Part shown: positions 16,809 through 24,092 of the stretch, in pieces
Layout: each line of letters begins with the position of its first letter
How positions within the stretch are numbered: the stretch's first letter is position 1
Assembly: GCA_035638775.1 (NCBI GenBank)
Contig: DASQZJ010000064.1
Span: 62,001-126,000 of the forward strand
Origin: DASQZJ01 sp035638775
GTDB lineage: Bacteria > Pseudomonadota > Gammaproteobacteria > UBA5335 > SLRW01
Reading direction: 5' to 3'
Length of the DNA: 64,000 nt
Made by a program: the position numbers and the translations under genes
Notes under the pieces: model-generated
The model's input: only the letters and a program-made list of their open reading frames with translations
The model's database searches: none
What the model was told of the DNA's origin: nothing

Positions 16809-18167
16809 TCATTGCTCCATGCGCATCGGCCCGATCCGGGTCGCGAACGGGTCGCTGTAGGGCCGGCGTTCAATCGGGCGCCAGACGATGCCCACCATTA
16901 CCTGCGTCTCGTGGAAATCGGTCAGCCCATTGCTGCTGTCGCGGCGGTAGTGTGCAACCTCGAACCGCGTCGCGATGTTCCGGCTGAGATATCGCACCAG
17001 CGTCACCGAGGCCTGCATGTCGTCATCGCGCTGACCGATGTCCTCGTACCGCGTTTCGATGAAGCTGGCGGCCGTCTGCAGGGTCATGGCGCCGCCAAGC
17101 TTCCATCCCAGGGCAAGGTTCGCCGAGCGCTGCAGCTGATCGAGGGGCAGCCCCGGGTACTGCTGCTTTTCCGCGCGGATGCGAAAGTCCTGGAAGCCGG
17201 CGTCGGTCGAGCGCGTCAGGTAGAGCTCCGCGACCCGGTCCCGATAGATCTCGGCAACCGGCGCCTGGGCGACCTCCCCCGGGGTGGAGGGCGCGGCGCC
17301 GAGCAGCGCCAGCCCGGCGTCCGTCAGCTCCGAGCTGGCGTTCATGCCCGCCGTCAGCACCCGGGAAAGCCGCCGTGCGAGGTCGACGCGAATCATCGAG
17401 CCGTCCAGGCGCTGGCCGTTATCGCGTTTCAGGTAACTGCGCCCGAGCCGGATGCCCACCCGAGACCGGGGCGGCTCGCGGGTCAGCCCGAAATAGTAAT
17501 CCTCGCGCCGGTAGTCCTGGTCCGCGGCGACACTGCTGTTGTCATACCGTACCCGGGTCGCTTCCGCGTTGAGCGACAGCCGCGTGAAAGGGCTCTCCTG
17601 CCGGTACAGCCGGGCGGCTCCCTGGTAACGCTTGTTGCCGATCTCGCTGTCCGAGTAGTACAGATCCCCGTAGCGTGCGGACAGCTCCAGCTGGTGGATC
17701 GGGTCGAGGGGCACGAAGGCGTCCGGCCCGGTCCACAGCGCGTTCTCGTTCTGGATGTTGCCGGGACTGGCGGGGTTCAGCTGGTCGATCCGGGCCTGCC
17801 GGGCGTGGTCCTCGAGGGTCCACGCCAGGCGCCCGGGGAGCAGGTTGCCCACCACCCGGCCGTTCATGTCGTACAGCGTCTGGTCCCCGTAGGTCCCGTG
17901 CTGATAGTGCTCGTACTGCGCGGAACCGGTGACGTCGGCCATCAGCCAGCGCGACTGCTGGAGCCACTCCACGTCACTGGCCAGCACGTGCGTCAGCTCG
18001 CTCCTGGCGTCGTGCGGGGCGCGCGCGATGTTGTCGCTGTGCTGGGCGTCGTAGCCCAGGCTGAGCCGGAACTGCGCCATCGCCGGCTCCGAAGTCCACA
18101 ATGCCGCCGCCGCCAGGAGCAGCACCATGAGGCGCCCCGCGCCCCGTCCCCGCGTCACCCTGGTCAT
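16809..18167 (-). CDS. Outer-membrane beta-barrel protein of the XrtA/PEP-CTERM-type EPS system
   Basis: A 452-residue protein with an N-terminal signal peptide (hydrophobic 'LMVLLLAAAALW', likely cleaved after AMA before QFRLSL). The rest is dominated by alternating-polarity strands rich in Tyr, Arg and Gln, such as 'LELSARYGDLYYSDSE', which indicates an outer-membrane barrel. It resembles the PEP-CTERM-system-associated outer-membrane protein that travels with chain-length and export genes. It starts nine bases after the kinase-like gene stop, so the two are in one operon. It probably forms or stabilises the outer-membrane exit for the polymer, in partnership with the Wza-like lipoprotein. 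Confidence 0.75.
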   Translation of the reverse strand: MTRVTRGRGAGRLMVLLLAAAALWTSEPAMAQFRLSLGYDAQHSDNIARAPHDARSELTHVLASDVEWLQQSRWLMADVTGSAQYEHYQHGTYGDQTLYDMNGRVVGNLLPGRLAWTLEDHARQARIDQLNPASPGNIQNENALWTGPDAFVPLDPIHQLELSARYGDLYYSDSEIGNKRYQGAARLYRQESPFTRLSLNAEATRVRYDNSSVAADQDYRREDYYFGLTREPPRSRVGIRLGRSYLKRDNGQRLDGSMIRVDLARRLSRVLTAGMNASSELTDAGLALLGAAPSTPGEVAQAPVAEIYRDRVAELYLTRSTDAGFQDFRIRAEKQQYPGLPLDQLQRSANLALGWKLGGAMTLQTAASFIETRYEDIGQRDDDMQASVTLVRYLSRNIATRFEVAHYRRDSSNGLTDFHETQVMVGIVWRPIERRPYSDPFATRIGPMRMEQ

Positions 18168-18176
18168 GACCGGAGC

Positions 18177-19043
18177 CTAGGCCGCGAAGCGCCGGAGCAC
18201 GGGCGGCAGCCACGGCCTCCGGTTGAGAACCACGCCCAGCAGCTTCCGCTCCCCCACCGCTGTCGCCGCCGCCGCGAGTTGGCGCGCCGTCACCCGCCCG
18301 TACGGCACCACAAGCATGACCCAGTCACACAGCTCCGCAAGCACCGAGGTATCGGCGGAGGATTGCACCGGCGGCGCGTCCAGCACCAGCGAGCGCTCCG
18401 GATAGCGCCGCGCGATCCCCGACATCAGCTGCCGCATGCGCACGGAGCTGAAGAACTCGCCTTCCAGGTCACGGCGCGTCCCGGCAGGTATCAGTCTCAC
18501 CCGGGGCAGCCCGGTGGGCTGGATAATCTCGTCTTCCACGATGTCCCTGCTCGAGAGGTAGTCGCTCAGCCCGGTTTCCGTGAGCGGCAGCTCCGGCATC
18601 GCGAAGGCGGTGGCCTTGGGCGCACGGATATTGCAGTCGAGCACCAGCGCCGTGCGCGCCTCGTCCAGGGCGATCGCGGCCGCCAGGTTGCAGGCCACGA
18701 AGCTGGAGCCGCCTCCGGGGATCACGGAGGTCACCATGACCACGGTGTTGGCACCGCCGGTTCGCTGCATCAGGCGCATGCGCAGCTCGCGGAAAGCGTT
18801 GCCCACCGGCGTGTTGGCGGTCCCGGAGGACAACAGCCGCCGCGCGGCCAGCTCCTTCGCGGTAAACACGAAGGGCTCCTCCATGCGCGCGATCGCGTGT
18901 CGCGAAGCCTGGCGCTCGGCCAGGTCGAAATGCCTCTGTTCGGCGGACGCGAGCGCCCCCTCCCTGTCACCGGCCCCCAGCGCCGCCATGGGCCAGCCGG
19001 AATCGGTCCGGCCGCCCAGTTGTTCCTTGTCCGCAATGCTCAT
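18177..19043 (-). CDS. CpsD/CapB-type tyrosine-kinase-like ATPase with degenerate Walker motifs
   Basis: A 288-residue protein of the bacterial tyrosine autokinase (BY-kinase) fold found with Wzz-type chain-length proteins. The Walker A region reads 'TSVIPGGGSSFVACNLA' (residues 105-121), where the usual lysine of PGEGKS/T is replaced by serine. The Walker A' segment 'LVLDCNIRAP' keeps the first Asp but not the second. Walker B 'SLVLDAPPV' is present. The C-terminus 'RPWLPPVLRRFAA' has no tyrosine cluster. It is therefore probably a pseudokinase acting as a structural partner of the chain-length protein, whose gene ends one base upstream. The first 55 residues are a variable leader. Confidence 0.8.
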   Translation of the reverse strand: MSIADKEQLGGRTDSGWPMAALGAGDREGALASAEQRHFDLAERQASRHAIARMEEPFVFTAKELAARRLLSSGTANTPVGNAFRELRMRLMQRTGGANTVVMVTSVIPGGGSSFVACNLAAAIALDEARTALVLDCNIRAPKATAFAMPELPLTETGLSDYLSSRDIVEDEIIQPTGLPRVRLIPAGTRRDLEGEFFSSVRMRQLMSGIARRYPERSLVLDAPPVQSSADTSVLAELCDWVMLVVPYGRVTARQLAAAATAVGERKLLGVVLNRRPWLPPVLRRFAA

Positions 19044-19044
19044 G

Positions 19045-20616
19045 TCAGAGGATTCCCTTCATCTTCAGCAGGCCGATGGCGACGAAAGCGCCCATCGAGA
19101 GAAACAGCAGCACGGCAACCCAGCGGCTGTCACCTCGCTCCCGGCGCACCTCGCCCTCGATCAGGAGATCCGGGACCACCGCCACGACCGGCAGCCCGAG
19201 AGCGCGCTGCACCGCTTCTTCCGAGCGTATCCGCGGGTCCACCTCCTGCAGCGCCAGCAGCAGCCCGAACGGCACCGCCAACCCCAGCAGGATGCCCCCC
19301 GCGGCGAAATGGATGAACCGCAGACCGCTGGGTTTGAGCGGCAGGAAGGCCGGCTCGTACACGCGCAGCGACATGCCCTGCTGGTCTCGGTCCAGGTTCA
19401 TCGAGATGCGCGCGTTCTCGCGCCGCTTGAGCAGGTCCTGGTAGATGTCACGGTTGACGTGGTAATCGCGCGTGAGCTCGGCCATGACTGCCTCGCTGGA
19501 GCTTACGCGCTTGCCGCGGTTGACCTCGTCCGAAAGCATCTTGCGCGTCTCGTCGCGGCGCGCGCGCAGCGTCGCGATGCTGGTGCGGGTATCCGAAAGC
19601 TCCCGCCGCAGCCGCTCGTACAGCGGGCTCATCTGGATATTCTTGTCGACGTAGGTCTTGCCGCTGGCCTCCGCGGCCTTCTGCGCCAGCTCGCGCCGTT
19701 TCTGTTCCTGTCGCACCGCTTCCTTCAGATCGGCGATCTGGTACCTGAGCTGCACGATGTCGGGATAGCTGTCCTTGTAGGACAGCCTCAGCGTGGCCAG
19801 CTTGCCCTGCAGCTGGGCAATCAGCTCCTGGTACTGGCCCTCGCGGGAAATGCTGGCGGTGACCGCCGCCTCGCCGGAGAGCTGGTTCTTGAGCGAGCCT
19901 TCCTTGATGTGAGCCTCCTTGAGCTCCAGCTCGGTCTTCTGGATCTTGTCCTGCAGGGTGGTGATGCGGTCGCCGATGGTGCCCTCCGTCCCCGGTCTGG
20001 CATCGAGATGCGTGTCGCGGAAGTCGCGCATCCGGTTCTCCGCGCCGACCAGCTTCTTGTGGTACTCGTCCACCTGGTTGTCGATGAACTCGTACGCGGT
20101 ATCGCTCTCCTGCGACTTGAGCTTGAGACTGGCCTCGATGAACAGCTGCGCGAACTCCGACACGGTCTGCCTGGCGCGACCGGGGCGATCGTCCTGGTAC
20201 TGGATCTTGACCAGATTGTCCCCGATCTGGAACACGCGGGTGTGACGCTTGATCCTTTCGGCGATGCGCTGTTGCTGCACGGGCGTGGGATGGGACGCCA
20301 GCAGGCCGGTGGCCTGCATGATCCGGTGCAGCGCGGAACGGCTGTAGAGCAGCTCGCGTGCGACCCGTGACTGGTCGACGGCGCCCGTGGGGACCGCCTG
20401 CCCCTGGAGCAGCGGCTTGATGATGTTGTGATTGTCCACGAGGATCGTGACCGAGGACGTGTAAACCTTCGGCCAGAACACCCCGACCACGCTCATGGAA
20501 AGGCTGATCACCACGAACAGCACGGCGAGCAGGCGCCGGTGCTGGTACGCCTCGGTCAACAGCGATCGCAGACGCTGTTCGAGAGAATTGGCGACAGTCG
20601 AGCCGGACATGGTCAT
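19045..20616 (-). CDS. Wzz-type polysaccharide chain-length determinant (XrtA-system type)
   Basis: A 523-residue inner-membrane polysaccharide co-polymerase. A first TM helix lies at about residues 27-50 (LLAVLFVVISLSMSVVGVF) after a short cytoplasmic tail. A large periplasmic region follows, with long charged coiled-coil stretches at roughly 180-420. A second helix sits at about 440-465 near 'AAGGILLGLAVPFGLLLAL'. Unlike classic Wzz it has a third hydrophobic helix at the C-terminus ('WVAVLLFLSMGAFVAIGLL'). The segment 'VYEPAFLPLKPSGLRF' holds the proline-rich motif before TM2. It matches the chain-length determinants of exosortase-A EPS loci in size and layout. It starts six bases after the export gene stop. 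Confidence 0.87.
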   Translation of the reverse strand: MTMSGSTVANSLEQRLRSLLTEAYQHRRLLAVLFVVISLSMSVVGVFWPKVYTSSVTILVDNHNIIKPLLQGQAVPTGAVDQSRVARELLYSRSALHRIMQATGLLASHPTPVQQQRIAERIKRHTRVFQIGDNLVKIQYQDDRPGRARQTVSEFAQLFIEASLKLKSQESDTAYEFIDNQVDEYHKKLVGAENRMRDFRDTHLDARPGTEGTIGDRITTLQDKIQKTELELKEAHIKEGSLKNQLSGEAAVTASISREGQYQELIAQLQGKLATLRLSYKDSYPDIVQLRYQIADLKEAVRQEQKRRELAQKAAEASGKTYVDKNIQMSPLYERLRRELSDTRTSIATLRARRDETRKMLSDEVNRGKRVSSSEAVMAELTRDYHVNRDIYQDLLKRRENARISMNLDRDQQGMSLRVYEPAFLPLKPSGLRFIHFAAGGILLGLAVPFGLLLALQEVDPRIRSEEAVQRALGLPVVAVVPDLLIEGEVRRERGDSRWVAVLLFLSMGAFVAIGLLKMKGIL

Positions 20617-20622
20617 CCCCCC

Positions 20623-21282
20623 TCAGAACAGGCGCTCGGGCACGGTGATCACGTCGCCCGGACGCAGGGCGTAGTTGGTGCCGAGATTGCCCTTGTTGAG
20701 GATATCCCCCAGCTCCACGTGCAGGACTTCCGACCGGTCATGGATGCGCCGGTGCAGCACCGTACCGTTGGCCGAGGCGAACTCGTTCACGCCGCCCGCC
20801 TCCAGCACCGCGTCGAGCACCGTCATCCCCTGACGGAACGGGAGCGTCACCGGTCGCCTGACCGCTCCGGTCACCCGCACGCGGGTGAGAAACTCGTGGC
20901 TCTTGAGGTCGGTTACGATCACCGCCACCTGCGGCTTGCGCACGTAGGCCGACAGGGCATGCTCGACGTTGCTGGCCACCTGCATCGGCGCCAGCCCGCC
21001 GGCACGCACGTCGCCCACCAGCGGGACGGAGATCATCCCGTCCGGCCGCACCGGGACCGTCACGGAAAGGTCCGGGTTGCCCCAGACGCTCACCCGCACC
21101 ACGTCGTCGACGCCCAGGTGATAGGTATGGCCGATCAGCGAGGCAGCCGCGCCATCGCTTCCCTGGGTGACGTGCACCCCGTCGCCGGGGCCGCCACCGT
21201 GCACCAGCGCGGGATCGGCCGGATGGCAGGCGACGAGCAGCGTCGCCAGAAACAGCAAAGCGAACAGCCTCAATGCAGACAC
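20623..21282 (-). CDS. Wza-type polysaccharide export lipoprotein
   Basis: A 219-residue export lipoprotein. The lipobox is L-L-V-A-C with Cys19 as the acylation site after a hydrophobic leader. The Poly_export domain is 'YHLGVDDVVRVSVWGNPDL' with 'VPVRPDGMISVPLVGDV'. A SLBB segment follows at 'FLTRVRVTGAVRRPVTLPF' and 'YALRPGDVITVPERLF' closes the protein. It is shorter than E. coli Wza (379 residues) and lacks the C-terminal helix that forms the outer-membrane pore. This fits the idea that the separate barrel protein of this operon supplies the pore. It is the first gene of the minus-strand block, behind a candidate sigma-54-type promoter. Confidence 0.88.
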   Translation of the reverse strand: MSALRLFALLFLATLLVACHPADPALVHGGGPGDGVHVTQGSDGAAASLIGHTYHLGVDDVVRVSVWGNPDLSVTVPVRPDGMISVPLVGDVRAGGLAPMQVASNVEHALSAYVRKPQVAVIVTDLKSHEFLTRVRVTGAVRRPVTLPFRQGMTVLDAVLEAGGVNEFASANGTVLHRRIHDRSEVLHVELGDILNKGNLGTNYALRPGDVITVPERLF

Positions 21283-21370
21283 GACCGGATCTCCCCGTCC
21301 CGAGGCCGGTCATGCACCGGATACGGGACATGCTTGCGACGGACGGACCGCCGGCGACGCGGTGCCATGT

Positions 21371-21386
21371 TGCACACTCGCGGCCA
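21371..21386 (-). promoter_or_regulatory. Possible sigma-54-type promoter ahead of the export operon
   Basis: Read on the minus strand, TGGCCG at 21386-21381 and GTGCA at 21375-21371 place the GG and GC dinucleotides exactly ten bases apart, as in -24/-12 promoters. Agreement with TGGCAC-N5-TTGC is partial. The inferred start would lie near 21360, about 78 bases ahead of the ATG at 21282. Published exosortase-A EPS loci are often controlled by the PrsK/PrsR system with sigma-54, which makes the match worth noting. Confidence 0.3.
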
Positions 21387-21476
21387 GTGGACTAGAACCT
21401 GAACGGACGCCGGCCGCCGGGTCGCGGTCGCGGGGGGCGGCGCCACGCAACAACACGAAACGGGAGCGCCGAGAGG

Positions 21477-22331
21477 ATGGACGCCGATCCGGGCATCGCA
21501 CGCTGCTACCGCCTGCTCGGAGTGGATCCGCCCTGCAGCTGGGCCGAGGTCCGGCGTGCCTACCGGCGCGAGATCCGTCGCTGCCACCCCGACCGCGCGG
21601 GGCGCGATGCGCCGGCGCGCGTTCGCGCCGACCGGCAAAGCGCCGAAATCAACCGGGCCTACGACGTGCTCCGCCGCTACTACCGGAACCACGGGGTGCT
21701 GCCGGAGGTGGCGCCGGACCGCGTCCGCTCCGCAACGCCCGCGCCCGTGCGCCGACGGAGCCGTCGCCGCTACGTCCTGGCCGCGGCCGCCGGGGCGGCG
21801 ACCCTGGTCTGGCTCATCCACCACCAGCCGCCGCCCTCCTCGCCCCGGGCGGTGGTGGACGCGGCGACGCCCGGCCCCGATCAGCGGGGGCAGCCGGCGC
21901 CGCGCCCCGAGATTGCCGATGCGCCCCACTTCGGAGCCGGCTCCAGCGTCGGCGACGTCTTTGACATCGAGGGGGTGCCCGGCCGCGTGATCGGCGATAC
22001 CTGGTACTACGGACCGTCCTGGGTGCGCTTCTCGCATGGCGAGGTGATCGCCTGGCACAGCGAGCCGCAGCATCCCCTGCAGTCGGACCCGGCGTACCCG
22101 CTGGATTACGGGGATGCGCCGACACGCCGCGGCCGGCTCGTGCATGCGAGGCACTGGGGCTTCACCGTGGGATCGTCGGCCGCCGAGGTCTATGCCGTGC
22201 AGGGCCCGCCCGACGTGAAGCGAGACGGCCAGTGGCGATACGGTGCCTCGCGGGTGTACTTCCACGACGGCCGGGTGACCGGCTGGTACAGTGATCCGGC
22301 ACGACCGCTTCGAACCACCCTGCCGAACTGA
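21477..22331 (+). CDS. J-domain membrane protein with a tandem C-terminal repeat
   Basis: A 284-residue protein with an N-terminal J domain, one TM helix and a two-copy C-terminal repeat. The J domain begins 'CYRLLGVDPPCS', and the HPD tripeptide is at residues 37-39 within 'RRCHPDRAG'. The helix spans about residues 99-115 after a basic stretch, which would put the J domain in the cytoplasm. The distal part has two related units at about 152-200 and 229-278. Each follows the pattern F-x-x-G-S-S ... V-F/Y ... G-P/V-P ... W-x-Y-G-x-S-x-V-x-F ... G-x-V-x-x-W ... P-L. It lies divergently from the export operon and 17 bases from the convergent sugar transferase. It may recruit DnaK to the EPS machinery, which is inference. 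Confidence 0.72.
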   Translation: MDADPGIARCYRLLGVDPPCSWAEVRRAYRREIRRCHPDRAGRDAPARVRADRQSAEINRAYDVLRRYYRNHGVLPEVAPDRVRSATPAPVRRRSRRRYVLAAAAGAATLVWLIHHQPPPSSPRAVVDAATPGPDQRGQPAPRPEIADAPHFGAGSSVGDVFDIEGVPGRVIGDTWYYGPSWVRFSHGEVIAWHSEPQHPLQSDPAYPLDYGDAPTRRGRLVHARHWGFTVGSSAAEVYAVQGPPDVKRDGQWRYGASRVYFHDGRVTGWYSDPARPLRTTLPN

Positions 22332-22348
22332 CGGTATCGCCCCGCGCA

Positions 22349-23755
22349 TCACCGCGACCCCTTGCCGAACAGCACCACCTCGACGGTCTGCAGCAGGATC
22401 GCCAGGTCCAGCAGCAGCGTGTAGTTCTTCACGTAGTAGAGGTCGTACTGAAGCTTCTCCCGGGCGTCCGCTTCGGAGGCGCCGTAGGGGTAGTGCAGCT
22501 GGGCCCAGCCGGTGATCCCGGGCTTGACCCGGTGCCGCTCGACGTAATACGGGAGAACGGCAGCGAGGCGGTCGACGAACACCTGCCGCTCGGGACGGGG
22601 CCCGACGAAGCTCATGTCGCCGCGCAGGACGTTGAATACCTGCGGCAGCTCGTCCAGGCGGTACTTGCGGATGAAACGCCCCACGCGGGTGATCCGCATG
22701 TCGTTCTGCTGTGCCCAGCGCGCCTGCCCGTCGCTCTCCGCGTCCACCACCATGCTGCGGAACTTGAGCATGTGGAAGATGCGGCCCTGCTGCCCCACCC
22801 GCTCCTGCCGGAACAGTACCGGGGCTGCCCGTCCGCTCTCCACGCGGATGGCCAGCGCGACCGCCAGCATCACCGGCCAGGTCAGGGCGAGCAGCAGCAG
22901 ACTGACCAGGATATCGAAGGTCCGCTTGAGATAGGCTTGCGCGACGCCCGCCTGGTAGCCGTCCGAAAAAATCATCCAGCTGGGATAGAGCAGGTCGAGC
23001 TTGACCTTGCCCGTCTCGCGCTCGAAGAAGCTGGCGACGTCGGTCACGCGGACGCCCCCCATCTTGCACTGCAGGAGCTGGTCGGTGGGAAAGGCGCTGC
23101 GGCGCTCGTCCATCGCCACCACCACCTCGTCGATCTGGTTGGTGCGGCAATAGTCCCACAGGCCCTCGCCCACCTGGATCCGGCGCGCGGCCTCGATGCC
23201 CTCGCCATCCCCCTCGGTGGGCACGAAACCGACGATGCGGAAATCCCGCTGGTCCGACCGCCGCCGCAGCCACTGCATCATGCTCGCCGCCTTGACGCCC
23301 GCGCCGAGCACCAGGAGCCGGTTCCGGAAAGGATTCTCGTCCACCGTGTGCATGAACACCGGACGGACCGTGCCCACGACGAAGAACGCCATGATCCCGG
23401 CCAGCGCAAGGGCGCCGCGTCCCAGGTAGAGGGTCGGTATCAGGTAGAACAGCAGGGTCATCGCGATGCCGCCGAGGGCGAACGCCGCCCCGAGTCGCAG
23501 CAGCACCGCGGGGCTGCTCTCGCGCATTCGGGGCTGGTACAGGCCGAGGGCCAGCATGCTGAGCAGCATGATGGCGGCGTAGGCGAGCGCCCGTGGCAGC
23601 AGCGGCCCGATGCTTTCCCGCACCGCGTGAGCGACGCCGAAGAAGCGCAGGTACGCCCCCGCATACACGGACAGCATGAATATGCCGGCCTCGACCCCGG
23701 CCAGCATCAGGAAGGGGGTATGAACGTATTGTCTGAAGACCCGGACCGTCGCCAT
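22349..23755 (-). CDS. Initiating undecaprenyl-phosphate sugar phosphotransferase (EpsB/WcaJ type)
   Basis: A 468-residue polyprenyl-phosphate hexose-1-phosphate transferase of the exosortase-A-associated type. Four to five N-terminal hydrophobic helices are followed by a Rossmann-like domain starting at 'NRLLVLGAGVKAASMM'. The catalytic C-terminal domain follows the helix 'FDILVSLLLLALTWPVMLAV'. Signature segments are 'PVLFRQERVGQQGRIF', 'MLKFRSMVVDAESDG', 'YRLDELPQVFNVLRGDMS' and 'VGPRPERQVF', ending with 'VKPGITGWAQLHYPYG'. It would transfer the first sugar phosphate to undecaprenyl phosphate. The gene is read from the well-formed promoter at 23931-23959. Confidence 0.88.
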   Translation of the reverse strand: MATVRVFRQYVHTPFLMLAGVEAGIFMLSVYAGAYLRFFGVAHAVRESIGPLLPRALAYAAIMLLSMLALGLYQPRMRESSPAVLLRLGAAFALGGIAMTLLFYLIPTLYLGRGALALAGIMAFFVVGTVRPVFMHTVDENPFRNRLLVLGAGVKAASMMQWLRRRSDQRDFRIVGFVPTEGDGEGIEAARRIQVGEGLWDYCRTNQIDEVVVAMDERRSAFPTDQLLQCKMGGVRVTDVASFFERETGKVKLDLLYPSWMIFSDGYQAGVAQAYLKRTFDILVSLLLLALTWPVMLAVALAIRVESGRAAPVLFRQERVGQQGRIFHMLKFRSMVVDAESDGQARWAQQNDMRITRVGRFIRKYRLDELPQVFNVLRGDMSFVGPRPERQVFVDRLAAVLPYYVERHRVKPGITGWAQLHYPYGASEADAREKLQYDLYYVKNYTLLLDLAILLQTVEVVLFGKGSR

Positions 23756-23930
23756 CCCTAGCTCCCGTCAGGCAGTCCATGACCTCGACCGGCGATGTCG
23801 CAGGCCCGTCGCCGGTCCAGCCACCGCCCGGGTTTCCTCCTGAAGCCCGGCCCGGTGTCCAAGATCGTTCCGTGAGGCATGCGCCGTCGGCGGGCATTCC
23901 CGCCGCGGCCCGTCTCCATCCTGCGAGAAA

Positions 23931-23963
23931 GGTATAGATGGGGTTGCGGGTTTTCTCAACCCC
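23931..23963 (-). promoter_or_regulatory. Sigma-70-type promoter for the sugar transferase gene, with an inverted repeat across it
   Basis: On the minus strand, TTGAGA (23959-23954) and TATACC (23936-23931) are separated by exactly 17 bases. A 7-bp inverted repeat, GGGGTTG at 23940-23946 and CAACCCC at 23957-23963 with a 10-base spacer, covers the spacer and the -35 element. This is a classic place for an operator. The rest of the 337-base gap (23756-24092) holds the untranslated leaders of the two divergent genes, and I see no further gene in it. Confidence 0.55.
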
Positions 23964-24000
23964 CCTTAACGGGTGGAGCGCCGGCTCGCGAACGCTGGAC

Positions 24001-24034
24001 TATACTTCGGACGCCCGGCAGGGGAAGCCGGGCG
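24001..24034 (+). promoter_or_regulatory. -10-like element and leader hairpin ahead of the dehydrogenase gene
   Basis: TATACT at 24001-24006 matches five of six -10 positions, but there is no convincing -35 hexamer 16-18 bases upstream. Directly downstream, CGCCCGGC (24012-24019) and GCCGGGCG (24027-24034) form a perfect 8-bp stem with a 7-base loop. This would lie at the very 5' end of a transcript starting near 24013. It could stabilise the messenger or bind a regulator. No U-run follows, so it is not a terminator. Confidence 0.35.
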
Positions 24035-24092
24035 CGGGGCCGGCGTGCATCGCGGGCACACGGCTCGGGACAACCGGAACAGGGATGTTGTC

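Noticed and set aside
21361..21375. A TGGCAC match on the minus strand near 21366 as a sigma-54 -24 element
   Set aside because: The GC dinucleotide is nine instead of ten bases from the GG, so the neighbouring element at 21371-21386 was preferred.
21270..23897. An 875-residue minus-strand frame over the J-domain protein and sugar transferase
   Set aside because: It is out of frame with the sugar transferase and antisense to the J-domain gene, and has no recognisable domain.
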